Positions 7,643 to 15,672 of a DNA stretch of 17,778 nucleotides are shown here, piece by piece. This stretch comes from an uncultured Lachnospiraceae bacterium (lineage in GTDB: Bacteria > Bacillota > Clostridia > Lachnospirales > Lachnospiraceae). The DNA lies in assembly GCA_910584695.1 (NCBI GenBank), contig CAJUBR010000058.1, positions 1 to 17,778 of the forward strand, given 5' to 3'. Position 1 is the stretch's first letter; every line of letters starts with the position of its first letter. Under the pieces are notes generated by a model. The model had not been told where the DNA came from and made no database searches. It saw nothing but the letters and a program-made list of their open reading frames with translations. The translations under genes were made by a program, and so were the position numbers.

Positions 7643-8365
7643 ATGAAAGAAAAAAGAGTCCGGATATTGGATGTGGCAGTGGACATCGCCCCTACAAGAG
7701 ATGCCAGTGAGACAACGATACAACATTTAAAAGAAGAAGGAAGCAAAGTGGTGTACTTTGTCAATAGCGAGACATTGCTGCTTTTACAGGAAAACCAAGA
7801 ATGGAAAGAACTTGTAGAGAGAAGTGAACTGGTTTTGCCCGGTAATGCCAGCGTGAATACCAGTGTAAATGAAATTCTGGGGCATAAACGTGATCCTTTT
7901 TTCTTGGAAGATTATTTTGATATAATATTAGATTATGCCGTGGAGACAGGATGTGAATTGTTGCTCGTGGCTGAGGATGAGGAAAAATTTATCTCCGTGC
8001 AGGAAAATATTCATGAAAAGCGTCCGTTTTTAACATTAAGCGGTACCTTTTTGACAGAGCAGGAAGAATCTCCGGACCATATTGTGAATGAGATTAATTC
8101 TGTGGCACCGGATATTTTGTTGATGGCTTTGACGGACAAAAAACAATTAGAAATACTGGGTACGTTTCGTGAGCAGATCAATGCAGGGCTAATGCTGTTT
8201 ACCGGAGACATTTTATATCATAAAGCAGTTCTAGAGGCAGAGATTCCCGAAACAATTCAAAAGTTGAAAATAGAGAATCTTTATAAATGGTTTCGAAAGG
8301 GAGGAAGAATGAGATCCTTCTTAGCGAATCTTAAAATGAAATTACAGTTAAAACAGCATAGATAA
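7643..8365 (+). CDS. Divergent WecG/TagA/CpsF-family (GT26-like) protein
   Basis: A 240-residue protein that lines up along its length with WecG/TagA/CpsF glycosyltransferases, which add N-acetylmannosamine-type sugars to lipid-linked intermediates. Matches are RILDVAVD at the N-terminus, VVYFVNSETLLLL (36-48, compare VNPEHL), SELVLPG (61-67, compare ADLVLPDG), PDILLMAL then KKQ (156-168, compare PKQE) and ENLYKWFR near the C-terminus (compare WLYRL). Key differences: the catalytic Asp expected after VLP is replaced by GN (67-68), and PKQE has become KKQL, although Q168 and an Arg at 83 remain. It may therefore be inactive or altered in chemistry. AGAGG (7632-7636) precedes the ATG. It is co-transcribed with the LytR_C gene. 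Family call is moderate; activity is unknown. Confidence 0.65.
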   Translation: MKEKRVRILDVAVDIAPTRDASETTIQHLKEEGSKVVYFVNSETLLLLQENQEWKELVERSELVLPGNASVNTSVNEILGHKRDPFFLEDYFDIILDYAVETGCELLLVAEDEEKFISVQENIHEKRPFLTLSGTFLTEQEESPDHIVNEINSVAPDILLMALTDKKQLEILGTFREQINAGLMLFTGDILYHKAVLEAEIPETIQKLKIENLYKWFRKGGRMRSFLANLKMKLQLKQHR

Positions 8366-8736
8366 ATGACAGAATAATTGTATAAAATAAGGTACTGAAT
8401 TATGGGATAAGCATATTTTGTTCCTATTCTTGTCACAATTATATAAAAGTATTTGGCAAAATTTACAAAAAAGCAGGGGGCATAGGGGGATTTCCCCGGG
8501 TTTTGTCGATATTTTTAATAAAAATAAGCTTGTAAATTAAAGGTATAGGTAGTTTTAGATAATAAAACACAAAAAAAGCTATATATTTTTATGCGAATGT
8601 TTCGATTTCTGACAATTTGAACAAAGAATTTAAAATTTATTTGTTGAATAGTCATATTTCTTTTGGGAAATAAATGATGTATGATACTACTATGATTTAG
8701 TCAGCATAAAATTATATAATCCAAGGAGGAAAAAAA
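8366..8736. other. 371-base AT-rich intergenic region with a palindrome and a G/C hairpin
   Basis: No gene is seen. The stretch holds a short GC hairpin (GGGG at 8486-8489, CCCC at 8494-8497) with a second G5 tract at 8476-8480 that could compete for the same C tract. An 8-1-8 perfect palindrome TATTTTTA-A-TAAAAATA (8510-8526) follows, then a candidate promoter. A long-range pair ATAATTGT (8374-8381) / ACAATTAT (8435-8442) encloses 53 bases. The hairpin followed by GGGTTTT is a weak candidate terminator for the upstream operon. Confidence 0.5.
8609..8636 (+). promoter_or_regulatory. Candidate promoter for the sugar-transport ATPase gene
   Basis: CTGACA (8609-8614), a 16-base spacer, TAAAAT (8631-8636). 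This would give a leader of about 95 bases before the ATG at 8737. The region is very AT-rich, so chance matches are likely; TATGAT at 8680 and 8691 are alternatives without good -35 boxes. Confidence 0.4.
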
Positions 8737-9849
8737 ATGGCTAGTTTATCATTAAAAAATATTTATAAGATTTATCCAAATGGATTTAATGCAGTTAAGG
8801 ATTTTAATCTTGAAATTGAAGATAAGGAATTTGTTATCTTTGTAGGACCATCAGGATGTGGTAAGTCAACTACGCTTCGTATGATTGCGGGTCTTGAGGA
8901 TATCAGTTCGGGAGAATTATGGATTGGCGATAAAATGGTTAAAGATGTAGAGCCAAAGGATAGAGATATCGCAATGGTATTCCAGAATTATGCTTTGTAT
9001 CCACATATGTCAGTATACGATAATATGGCATTTGGTCTTAAATTAAGAAAAGTTCCAAAGGAGAAAATTGATAAGCAGGTACATGAGGCTGCCAAAATTC
9101 TTGATATTGAGCACTTACTTGATAGAAAGCCTAAGGCTTTATCAGGTGGTCAGAGACAGCGTGTCGCTATGGGACGTGCAATTGTCCGTGAACCAAAAGT
9201 ATTCTTAATGGACGAGCCTTTATCCAATCTGGATGCTAAGCTGAGAGTTCAGATGCGTGTTGAGATTTCGAAGCTGCATCAAAGACTACAGACAACCATT
9301 ATCTATGTAACACATGACCAGACAGAGGCTATGACATTGGGTACAAGAATTGTCGTTATGAAAGACGGTATCATTCAGCAGGTTGATACACCTCAGAACT
9401 TGTATGATAAGCCAACCAATTTATTTGTTGCCGGTTTTATGGGTATGCCTCCTATGAACTTTATTGAGTGTAAAGTTGTTAAATCCGGTGCAGATATTTT
9501 ATTAATGTTTGGTTCTCATTCAATTAAGGTTCCTGATTCAAAAGCAGCTATTCTGGTTGAGCAGAACTATATTGATAAGGAAGTTGTACTGGGTATTCGT
9601 CCAGAGGATATTCATGATGAACAGCTATTCCTTGAGTCTTCTCCGGAAAGTATTATTGATGCAAGGATTACAATTTATGAGATGTTAGGTGCGGAAGTTT
9701 ATCTGTACTTTACAATTGATCAGTTTGATATTACTGCAAGAGTAAATGCCCGTACAACAGCAAGACCTGGTGATACAGTACAATTGGCATTTGATTTAAG
9801 TAAGATTCATATCTTTGATAAGGAAACAGAACAGAAAATTTTAGATTAA
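8737..9849 (+). CDS. msmX: ABC transporter ATPase, MsmX/UgpC/MalK type
   Basis: A 370-residue cytoplasmic ATPase of the carbohydrate-uptake CUT1 group. Walker A GPSGCGKST (37-45), Q-loop Q83, signature LSGGQ (135-139), Walker B VFLMDE (155-160), D-loop SNLD (163-166) and switch H193 are all intact. A C-terminal OB/TOBE regulatory region covers about 240-365, the normal length for MsmX/UgpC/MalK. AAGGAGG (8723-8729) precedes the ATG. No permease or binding-protein gene is adjacent and a strong terminator follows, so it stands alone. In Firmicutes, solitary MsmX-type ATPases are known to energise several sugar transporters whose own operons lack an ATPase, and that is the likely role. Specific substrates cannot be inferred. 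Confidence 0.93.
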   Translation: MASLSLKNIYKIYPNGFNAVKDFNLEIEDKEFVIFVGPSGCGKSTTLRMIAGLEDISSGELWIGDKMVKDVEPKDRDIAMVFQNYALYPHMSVYDNMAFGLKLRKVPKEKIDKQVHEAAKILDIEHLLDRKPKALSGGQRQRVAMGRAIVREPKVFLMDEPLSNLDAKLRVQMRVEISKLHQRLQTTIIYVTHDQTEAMTLGTRIVVMKDGIIQQVDTPQNLYDKPTNLFVAGFMGMPPMNFIECKVVKSGADILLMFGSHSIKVPDSKAAILVEQNYIDKEVVLGIRPEDIHDEQLFLESSPESIIDARITIYEMLGAEVYLYFTIDQFDITARVNARTTARPGDTVQLAFDLSKIHIFDKETEQKILD

Positions 9850-9865
9850 TGAATTTGTGTTTTAG

Positions 9866-9896
9866 AAAAAGCGGTTGCTTACGCAACCGCTTTTTT
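9866..9896 (+). terminator. Strong Rho-independent terminator after the ATPase gene
   Basis: A 13-bp stem, AAAAAGCGGTTGC (9866-9878) with GCAACCGCTTTTT (9883-9895), a 4-base loop and a six-T run beginning at 9891. Symmetry of the A and T flanks would let it work on both strands. Confidence 0.95.
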
Positions 9897-9931
9897 CGTA
9901 TGGAAAAATTTTACAAATAGGTTCTTTTTGT

Positions 9932-9959
9932 TTGGTTTTAAAGTATCCGGTGATAAAAT
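9932..9959 (+). promoter_or_regulatory. Candidate promoter of the regulator-ftsEX unit
   Basis: TTGGTT (9932-9937), a 16-base spacer and TAAAAT (9954-9959) with TGA immediately upstream (extended -10). It lies about 100 bases before the regulator's ATG at 10061. A second possible -10, TAGAAT (10015-10020), lacks a -35. Confidence 0.4.
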
Positions 9960-10060
9960 CGTGAAAAATTTATAAAATCTGCAACATTTACTTTCTTTTT
10001 TTGTTGATTTCCGTTAGAATAAGGAGTAGATGTTTTACAAAAAGGTAAGGAGTGAAGAGA

Positions 10061-11149
10061 ATGATATCAAATCAAATTTTACAAGATACCATTGAAGGGA
10101 TTAAGGCTATTGCAAGAGTTGATTTATGTGTGATGGACACAGAGGGGAAAGCATTAGCATCTACCCTTCGGGATACGGATGAATATGAGAAATCTGCACT
10201 TGTATTTGCAGACTCTCCGGCAGAGAGTCAGATGCTGCAGGGGTATCAGTTCTTCAAGGTGTTTGACGATAACCAGTTAGAGTATATCATTATTGCAAAA
10301 GGAGAAGCAGATGATGTTTATATGATTGGTAAGATTGCAGCATTCCAGATACAAAACCTGTTGGTTGCTTACAAGGAACGTTTTGATAAGGATAATTTTA
10401 TAAAGAACCTGTTATTGGATAATCTTTTGTTGGTAGATATATATAATCGTTCAAAGAAACTCCATATTGATACAGATGTAAAACGGATTGTATTTATTAT
10501 CGAAACAAAAAATGAAAAGGATTCAAATGCGTTAGAAACGGTACGTAATATTTTTTCCAGCAAGGCAAAGGATTTTGTTACTGCAGTTGATGAGAAGAAT
10601 ATTATTCTTGTAAAGGAAGTAAAGCAGAATGAAACTTATGAGGATATGAACAAGACTGCTAAAGTGATTGTAGATATGTTAAATACAGAAGCAATGTCTT
10701 CTGTACATGTTGCATTTGGTACAATAGTAAATGAAATTAAAGAGGTTTCACGTTCTTATAAGGAAGCGAAAATGGCACTTGATGTGGGTAAGATTTTCTA
10801 TGGAAACCGTAGTATCATTGCATATAGTAATCTGGGTATTGGGCGTTTGATCTATCAGCTTCCAATTCCTCTTTGTAAAATGTTTATCAAGGAGATTTTT
10901 GAGAATCGTTCACCGGATGATTTTGATGAGGAAACACTTACAACAATCAATAAATTCTTTGAGAATAGTTTAAATGTATCAGAGACTTCAAGACAATTAT
11001 ATATCCATCGCAATACATTAGTATATCGTTTGGATAAATTACAAAAAAGTACGGGATTGGATCTTCGGATTTTTGAAGATGCAATAACATTTAAGATTGC
11101 ATTGATGGTAGTAAAATATATGAAATATATGGAATCTTTGGAATATTAA
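10061..11149 (+). CDS. CdaR/PucR-like transcriptional regulator
   Basis: A 362-residue regulator. The N-terminal region (about 1-105) resembles the sugar-diacid recognition sensor of CdaR (AIARVDLCVMDTEGKALAST). A middle region (about 110-245, KDNFIKNLLLDNL onwards, with YKEAKMALDVG) matches the CdaR_GGDEF-like module. A C-terminal PucR-type helix-turn-helix (about 296-352) contains SLNVSETSRQLYIHRNTLVYRL. ATG 10061 is chosen because AAGGAG (10047-10052) is 8 bases upstream; an in-frame GTG at 10052 overlaps that site. It lies downstream of the sugar ATPase, separated by a terminator, and only 19 bases before ftsE. The ligand is unknown; control of carbohydrate genes is the usual role of such proteins. 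Confidence 0.82.
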   Translation: MISNQILQDTIEGIKAIARVDLCVMDTEGKALASTLRDTDEYEKSALVFADSPAESQMLQGYQFFKVFDDNQLEYIIIAKGEADDVYMIGKIAAFQIQNLLVAYKERFDKDNFIKNLLLDNLLLVDIYNRSKKLHIDTDVKRIVFIIETKNEKDSNALETVRNIFSSKAKDFVTAVDEKNIILVKEVKQNETYEDMNKTAKVIVDMLNTEAMSSVHVAFGTIVNEIKEVSRSYKEAKMALDVGKIFYGNRSIIAYSNLGIGRLIYQLPIPLCKMFIKEIFENRSPDDFDEETLTTINKFFENSLNVSETSRQLYIHRNTLVYRLDKLQKSTGLDLRIFEDAITFKIALMVVKYMKYMESLEY

Positions 11150-11168
11150 GAGAGAAAGGAATGCTGAG

Positions 11169-11855
11169 ATGGTAGTGCTTGATCATGTAACCATGCAGTA
11201 TCCAACCGGGATAAAGGCATTGGACAATGTGACATTTCGGATTAATAAAGGTGATTTTGTCTTTGTGGTTGGAAGCAGTGGTTCCGGAAAAACAACATTA
11301 ATTAAGCTGTTGTTAAAGGAAATAAAACCGACAGCAGGAGAAATTTCAGTTGATAGCAAATTATATAGTACAATGAAGCGAAGAGAAGTACCGATGCTTC
11401 GCAGAAAGATAGGAGTCGTATTTCAAAATTTTAGATTATTAAAAGATCGTACTGTTTTTGAAAATGTAGCATTTGCACAGCAGGTTATTGAAAAACCGTT
11501 AAGGGAGATCAGAAGACAGGTGCCGGCTACGCTTACTATGGTGGGACTGGCAGATAAATATAAGCAGTTTCCGAAGGAATTATCCGGCGGGGAACAGCAA
11601 AGGGTTGCACTTGCAAGAGCAATTGTAAATGAACCGGATATTATTTTGGCGGATGAGCCAACGGGTAATCTGGATCCAAAAAATTCTTTAGAAATTATGA
11701 GATTATTGGAGGAGATTAACAGAAGAGGGACAACGGTAATTGTTGTTACACATAATAAAGAAATTGTAAATCTTATGCAAAAACGTGTTATTACACTAAA
11801 AAAGGGTAAGATTGTCAGTGACGAGGAAAAGGGTGGTTATAGGGATGAAGATTAA
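11169..11855 (+). CDS. ftsE: Cell-division ATPase FtsE
   Basis: ATPase subunit of the FtsEX complex, which uses ATP hydrolysis at the septum to switch on peptidoglycan hydrolases rather than transport a solute. The 228-residue product matches the family. Walker A GSSGSGKTT (35-43), Q-loop Q86, signature LSGGE (138-142) and Walker B IILADEP (158-164) followed by TGNLD are intact. AAAGGA (11155-11160) precedes the ATG by 8 bases. Its 3' end overlaps ftsX by 11 bases and the hydrolase it would control is the third gene of the unit, which makes FtsE rather than a generic LolD-like ATPase the right call. Confidence 0.95.
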   Translation: MVVLDHVTMQYPTGIKALDNVTFRINKGDFVFVVGSSGSGKTTLIKLLLKEIKPTAGEISVDSKLYSTMKRREVPMLRRKIGVVFQNFRLLKDRTVFENVAFAQQVIEKPLREIRRQVPATLTMVGLADKYKQFPKELSGGEQQRVALARAIVNEPDIILADEPTGNLDPKNSLEIMRLLEEINRRGTTVIVVTHNKEIVNLMQKRVITLKKGKIVSDEEKGGYRDED

Positions 11856-12756
11856 TACATTCGGATATTGTATCAAGCAGGGTCTTAAAAATATTCGCAG
11901 AAACCTTCTTTTTTCCATGGCTTCCATTGGAACGATCGTAGCTTGCTTGTTTTTGTTCGGGATATTTTATGCGATTGTATTGAATATGAAGACGGAAATC
12001 CAATCTATTGAAAATACGATTACAATATCTGTATTTTTTGAGAAAGGAACAGATGAACCGAAAATTATGAAGATTGGTGATGAATTAAAGTCCATGAAAA
12101 ATGTGGATCATATTACTTATGTTTCGGCTGATAAGGCATGGAAGAGTTATGTTGATGAAGTATACAATGGAGATGAGGAATATGTGAATTCCGTATTTGG
12201 AGAAGATAATCCGCTGCTGAACTCATCTTCTTATGAATTGACACTTAAAGATATCAGTAAACAGGGGGATACGGTTAAAAAGATAGAGGAGGTAGATGGT
12301 GTACGTAAAGTAAACAGCAGTGAGGGGACTGCAAAAAGTCTGAATTCCCTTAATAAATTAGTAGGATATACATCTCTTGGTGTAATTGCCATATTATTAT
12401 TTGTATCGCTATTTTTAATTACGAATACAATTACAATTGGTATTTCTGTCAGGAAAGAAGAAATTGCCATTATGAAGCTTATTGGTGCAAAAGATATTTT
12501 TGTAAGAGCACCGTTTTTGGTAGAGGGAGCGATTATAGGACTGGTTGGTTCTATCATACCAATCGGGATTGTTTATTTTATCTATAATGCAGTAACCCAA
12601 TATTTGACAGAGCGTTTTGTGATTGTAGCAAATATGATAGATTTTGTACCAATAGGTCAGGTGTTTACAGGAATGGTACCGATTTCCCTTTTATTAGGAA
12701 TTGGAGTTGGTTTTTTCGGAAGTCTGATTACAACACATAAACATTTGAAAGTGTAG
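11845..12756 (+). CDS. ftsX: Cell-division membrane protein FtsX
   Basis: A 303-residue membrane subunit of FtsEX. It has four membrane segments at about 22-47, 176-200, 226-248 and 272-296. A large extracytoplasmic loop (about 50-172) is expected to contact the hydrolase or its coiled coil, and a smaller loop lies between segments 3 and 4. The motif SVRKEEIAIMKLIGA following segment 2 is typical of FtsX. I start it at ATG 11845, inside the end of ftsE, with GGGTGG (11831-11836) upstream; earlier in-frame codons would extend it into ftsE without a better site. The next gene's GTG/ribosome site begins at its stop codon. Confidence 0.95.
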   Translation: MKINTFGYCIKQGLKNIRRNLLFSMASIGTIVACLFLFGIFYAIVLNMKTEIQSIENTITISVFFEKGTDEPKIMKIGDELKSMKNVDHITYVSADKAWKSYVDEVYNGDEEYVNSVFGEDNPLLNSSSYELTLKDISKQGDTVKKIEEVDGVRKVNSSEGTAKSLNSLNKLVGYTSLGVIAILLFVSLFLITNTITIGISVRKEEIAIMKLIGAKDIFVRAPFLVEGAIIGLVGSIIPIGIVYFIYNAVTQYLTERFVIVANMIDFVPIGQVFTGMVPISLLLGIGVGFFGSLITTHKHLKV

Positions 12757-12773
12757 TGTGGGAGGTTTGTACG

Positions 12774-14030
12774 ATGGTTGATAAGAAGATTTTGAAAAAG
12801 ACGAAACGGAAAGCAGGAATGAGTCTGTTTTTGTCATGTGCATTATTGTTTGGTAGTGTTTCATTGCATAAGGTTACCAGTTATGCGACGATGACCAGCA
12901 CGGAGACGACATCGGAGTCTACAACGGAGGGAAGTACTACGGACAATGGAACTGCAGATGCTTCTGTTGCAAAGGCCAGAGAGGATGCAGCGGAGGCTTC
13001 TAAAAGCAGGAAAGAAGCTCAGAGAATTCTTGACAGTTTGAAGGATGCAAAGAATAACATTGAAAATTATGTTATTCAGTTAGATAAGTCGTTAAATGAA
13101 CTTCAGATTGAAATCACGCATTTAGAGCAGAATCAGAAGGAACTTGAGAAAACAATAAAGGAGGCCCAGAAAAAGTTAAAGATTGCCCAGGAGGCTCAGA
13201 AAGAGCAGTATGATGCAATGAAGGACCGGATTCAGATGGTTTATGAGTCAGGCAATAAACGGTATCTGGATGTATTGCTTACAGCCACATCTATGACAGA
13301 TATGTTAAATAAATCCGAATATATTTCGCAGGTTTCAGCATATGATTATAATATCCTGAAGGAGTTGAAAGCAGCAAAAGAACAGGTGGCAAATTTAAAG
13401 CAGAAGCTGGATAAGGATTTAGAAAGTAATGAGGCAATGCAGGACGAAGTAAATGAACAGAAGTCAACCATGGAGGCATTGGTGGACGAAAAGAATTCCC
13501 AGCTTGCCCAGTATAATAAATCCATTGCCGGACAACAGGAGGAAGTAAATAAATACGCTCAGGCTCAGGCAGAGGCCGAAAGGATTATAGCATCGGCGGA
13601 GCAGACAGCCAGCAGTAGTTCAACCAGTTCTTATAGTGGCGGAGAATTTACCTGGCCGGTTCCGGGATATACTCGGATTACCTCCTATTTTGGAGGCAGG
13701 GATGCTCCTGTTGCAGGTGCAAGTTCTTATCATAGAGGAATTGATATTGCTTGTGATATGGGTTCAAATGTCGTTGCAGCAGCTTCAGGGACCGTAATCG
13801 TAGCAACTTATAACTATGCGGAAGGAAATTACGTCTGTATTGACCACGGAGGTGGAGTGGTAACGGTATATATGCATAATTCTTCTTTGCTTGTATCTGT
13901 CGGGGAGGCGGTATCTGCCGGACAACAGATTGCAGCGGCAGGTTCTACCGGTATTTCAAGCGGACCACATTGTCACTTTGGTGTGCGTGTAGATGGCACC
14001 TATGTGGATCCTCTGACATATTTACAATAA
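12774..14030 (+). CDS. PcsB/EnvC-like coiled-coil M23 peptidoglycan hydrolase
   Basis: A 418-residue exported hydrolase. It has a signal sequence (about 1-38), a Ser/Thr-rich linker (40-60) and a long coiled-coil region (about 65-278, rich in Glu, Lys, Gln and Ala). A short Ser-rich hinge (279-288) leads to a LytM/M23 domain (about 292-418). Zinc ligands are H320 and D324 (HRGID) and H401 in HCHFG, with H368 and H399 as further active-site histidines. M23 enzymes cut peptide cross-links. The layout, coiled coil plus catalytic domain directly after ftsEX, matches the PcsB/EnvC principle in which FtsX pulls on the coiled coil to activate cleavage; here activator and enzyme are one chain. GGGAGG (12760-12765) selects ATG 12774 over the GTG at 12756. 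Confidence 0.92.
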   Translation: MVDKKILKKTKRKAGMSLFLSCALLFGSVSLHKVTSYATMTSTETTSESTTEGSTTDNGTADASVAKAREDAAEASKSRKEAQRILDSLKDAKNNIENYVIQLDKSLNELQIEITHLEQNQKELEKTIKEAQKKLKIAQEAQKEQYDAMKDRIQMVYESGNKRYLDVLLTATSMTDMLNKSEYISQVSAYDYNILKELKAAKEQVANLKQKLDKDLESNEAMQDEVNEQKSTMEALVDEKNSQLAQYNKSIAGQQEEVNKYAQAQAEAERIIASAEQTASSSSTSSYSGGEFTWPVPGYTRITSYFGGRDAPVAGASSYHRGIDIACDMGSNVVAAASGTVIVATYNYAEGNYVCIDHGGGVVTVYMHNSSLLVSVGEAVSAGQQIAAAGSTGISSGPHCHFGVRVDGTYVDPLTYLQ

Positions 14031-14100
14031 AAATTGTGTGATCAATATTTTTAGTAAAATGTAGAAGCGAGGGAAACGAATTAACCCGGTTTTTACTCCT

Positions 14101-14143
14101 ATAAAAGAAAATGTCGCGAGAGTGTCGCGATATTTTCTTTTAT
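14101..14143. terminator. Long hairpin, probable terminator after the hydrolase gene
   Basis: The two 19-base arms, 14101-14119 and 14125-14143, pair fully with a single G-U wobble and a 5-base loop. The upper part is GC-rich (TCGCGA on both arms) and the base is A-rich on the left and T-rich on the right, the arrangement of a bidirectional terminator. The U-rich segment lies inside the stem rather than after it. It separates the ftsEX-hydrolase unit from the protease gene. Confidence 0.7.
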
Positions 14144-14212
14144 GGAAATTCACTGGGTGTTAACAAATATATAGTAAGATAAGCTTAATATGAAAATGAA
14201 AGAAGGATAAGA

Positions 14213-15436
14213 ATGAAGATAATAATAAAAAAGGCAGCGGCCTATATGCTGATTTCAGTAATGGCAATTGGAACAGTTGGATGCAGCACAATAAAGATGA
14301 CGAAAGCAGACTCAGACAGCACAGAAAACAATAGTACTGTAAAAATGCTTGGTGACAGCTCTGTTGTTGGAAAGAATACGAATGAAAAGCTGGAAGATAT
14401 TCAGGCATTAATCGATAAAAACTTTTATTTTGAGGATGATGAACAGCAAAAACAGGATGGGATCGTCAAGGGTTATCTGGAGGGCCTAGATGATCCATAT
14501 TCCGTATACTATACAGCGGAGGAATACGCAAGTTTTATGGAGGATACCGAAGGGGAGTATGTTGGTATCGGAGTTCAGGTCTCGCAAAATGCAGATACTA
14601 AGGTAATTACTGTTGTTAAGGTATTTGATGGTCCTGCAAAGGAAGCAGGCATTAAGGATAATGATATTATTACGAAAGTGGAAGGCAATGATGTCAGTGA
14701 TCAGGATATTGATGCCGTTGTTGATAAGATCCGTGGTGAAGAAGGAACAGAGGTGGAGGTTACTGTATACCGCAGTTCTGACGGAGAAGATCATGATATT
14801 ACTGTAAAACGTAGGAAAGTGGAAAATCCGACTGTTGAATATAAGATGTTGGATAATAAGATTGGTTATATTGAAGTATCCAGTTTTTATGAAGTGACTG
14901 CGGATCAGTATATTACAGCAGTTAAGGATTTAGAAAAGCAGGGAATGAAAGGACTGATCGTTGACCTTCGTAACAATGGTGGTGGTCTGCTTGATACTGC
15001 TGTAAAAATGCTTGATTTTATGCTTCCTGCAGGAAAACTGGTATATACAGAGGATAAGGAAGGGAATGTGACAAGCGAATATAAGTCTACAGATGATGAA
15101 CAATTCACTAAGCCATTGGCAATTTTGGTAAACGGATATAGTGCTTCCGCTTCAGAGATTTTTGCCGGTGCAATTAAGGATTATGGTGCCGGAACGTTGG
15201 TAGGTACCAATACATTTGGTAAGGGGATTGTTCAAAGGATGTTCCCGTTAGATGATGGTTCTGCGATTAAGCTTACGATTGCAAAATATTTTACTCCAAA
15301 TGGAAATGATATTCATGAGGTAGGTATTAAACCGGATAATGAGGTGGAGTTGGATGTAGATGCTTATAGAGATTCGGATGGTAAAAAGGATAACCAGTTA
15401 CAGACAGCAGTCGATATCATTACGGAAAAGATATAA
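14213..15436 (+). CDS. S41-family C-terminal processing protease (Ctp), lipoprotein
   Basis: A 407-residue secreted serine protease. A hydrophobic leader ends in a plausible lipobox with C24 (GTVGC), predicting a lipid anchor. A PDZ domain (about 116-187, with YVGIGVQVS and KEAGIKDNDII) precedes the S41 catalytic domain. Catalytic S312 lies in SASASEIF and K337 in FGKG, 25 residues apart as in E. coli Tsp; Q341 follows. The conserved DLRNNGGG is at 251-258. Ctp proteases trim envelope proteins, including peptidoglycan hydrolases in other species. In Bacillus subtilis ctpB also lies close to ftsEX, so the neighbourhood is conserved. AAGGA before ATG 14213 supports the start. No terminator is obvious after it. 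Confidence 0.92.
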   Translation: MKIIIKKAAAYMLISVMAIGTVGCSTIKMTKADSDSTENNSTVKMLGDSSVVGKNTNEKLEDIQALIDKNFYFEDDEQQKQDGIVKGYLEGLDDPYSVYYTAEEYASFMEDTEGEYVGIGVQVSQNADTKVITVVKVFDGPAKEAGIKDNDIITKVEGNDVSDQDIDAVVDKIRGEEGTEVEVTVYRSSDGEDHDITVKRRKVENPTVEYKMLDNKIGYIEVSSFYEVTADQYITAVKDLEKQGMKGLIVDLRNNGGGLLDTAVKMLDFMLPAGKLVYTEDKEGNVTSEYKSTDDEQFTKPLAILVNGYSASASEIFAGAIKDYGAGTLVGTNTFGKGIVQRMFPLDDGSAIKLTIAKYFTPNGNDIHEVGIKPDNEVELDVDAYRDSDGKKDNQLQTAVDIITEKI

Positions 15437-15598
15437 CGAGTTTAGAAGAATAGAGAATAGAATTTATATAAACTTAGAAATCATATAAGAAGAAGGTTTT
15501 GTTAGTGTATCGGCATGTTAATACATGGTAAAGCTATGCAGAATATCTGTTTGGTGGTAAGGTAGATAGATGAAGCAATGCGATAGCATCATCGATTC

Positions 15599-15652
15599 CT
15601 GGAAGCAATGAGCCAAATGGCTGCTTGCAGGCATTTGGCTCGTTGCTTCCAG
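15599..15652 (+). ncRNA. 21-bp stem-loop of a candidate structured RNA or dispersed repeat
   Basis: Arms 15599-15619 and 15632-15652 pair over 21 positions with one G-U wobble, around a 12-base loop that can itself form a CTGC/GCAG extension. AAGCAATGAG in the left arm (15603-15612) also matches CTCATTGCTT at 15716-15725 perfectly, so two folds exclude each other. I do not recognise a known riboswitch. It could be a leader RNA of guaA, an independent RNA, or a copy of an intergenic repeat. Confidence 0.45.
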
Positions 15653-15672
15653 ACATTTGGCGACTGCCACGA

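Noticed and set aside
8374..8442. Long-range pairing ATAATTGT/ACAATTAT after the TagA-like gene as a structured RNA
   Set aside because: Only 8 AT-rich pairs around a 53-base loop in a region of extreme AT content; expected by chance.
14613..14807. Plus-strand 64-codon frame inside the Ctp protease gene
   Set aside because: Out-of-frame shadow within the PDZ-coding segment of a clearly conserved gene; no ribosome site.
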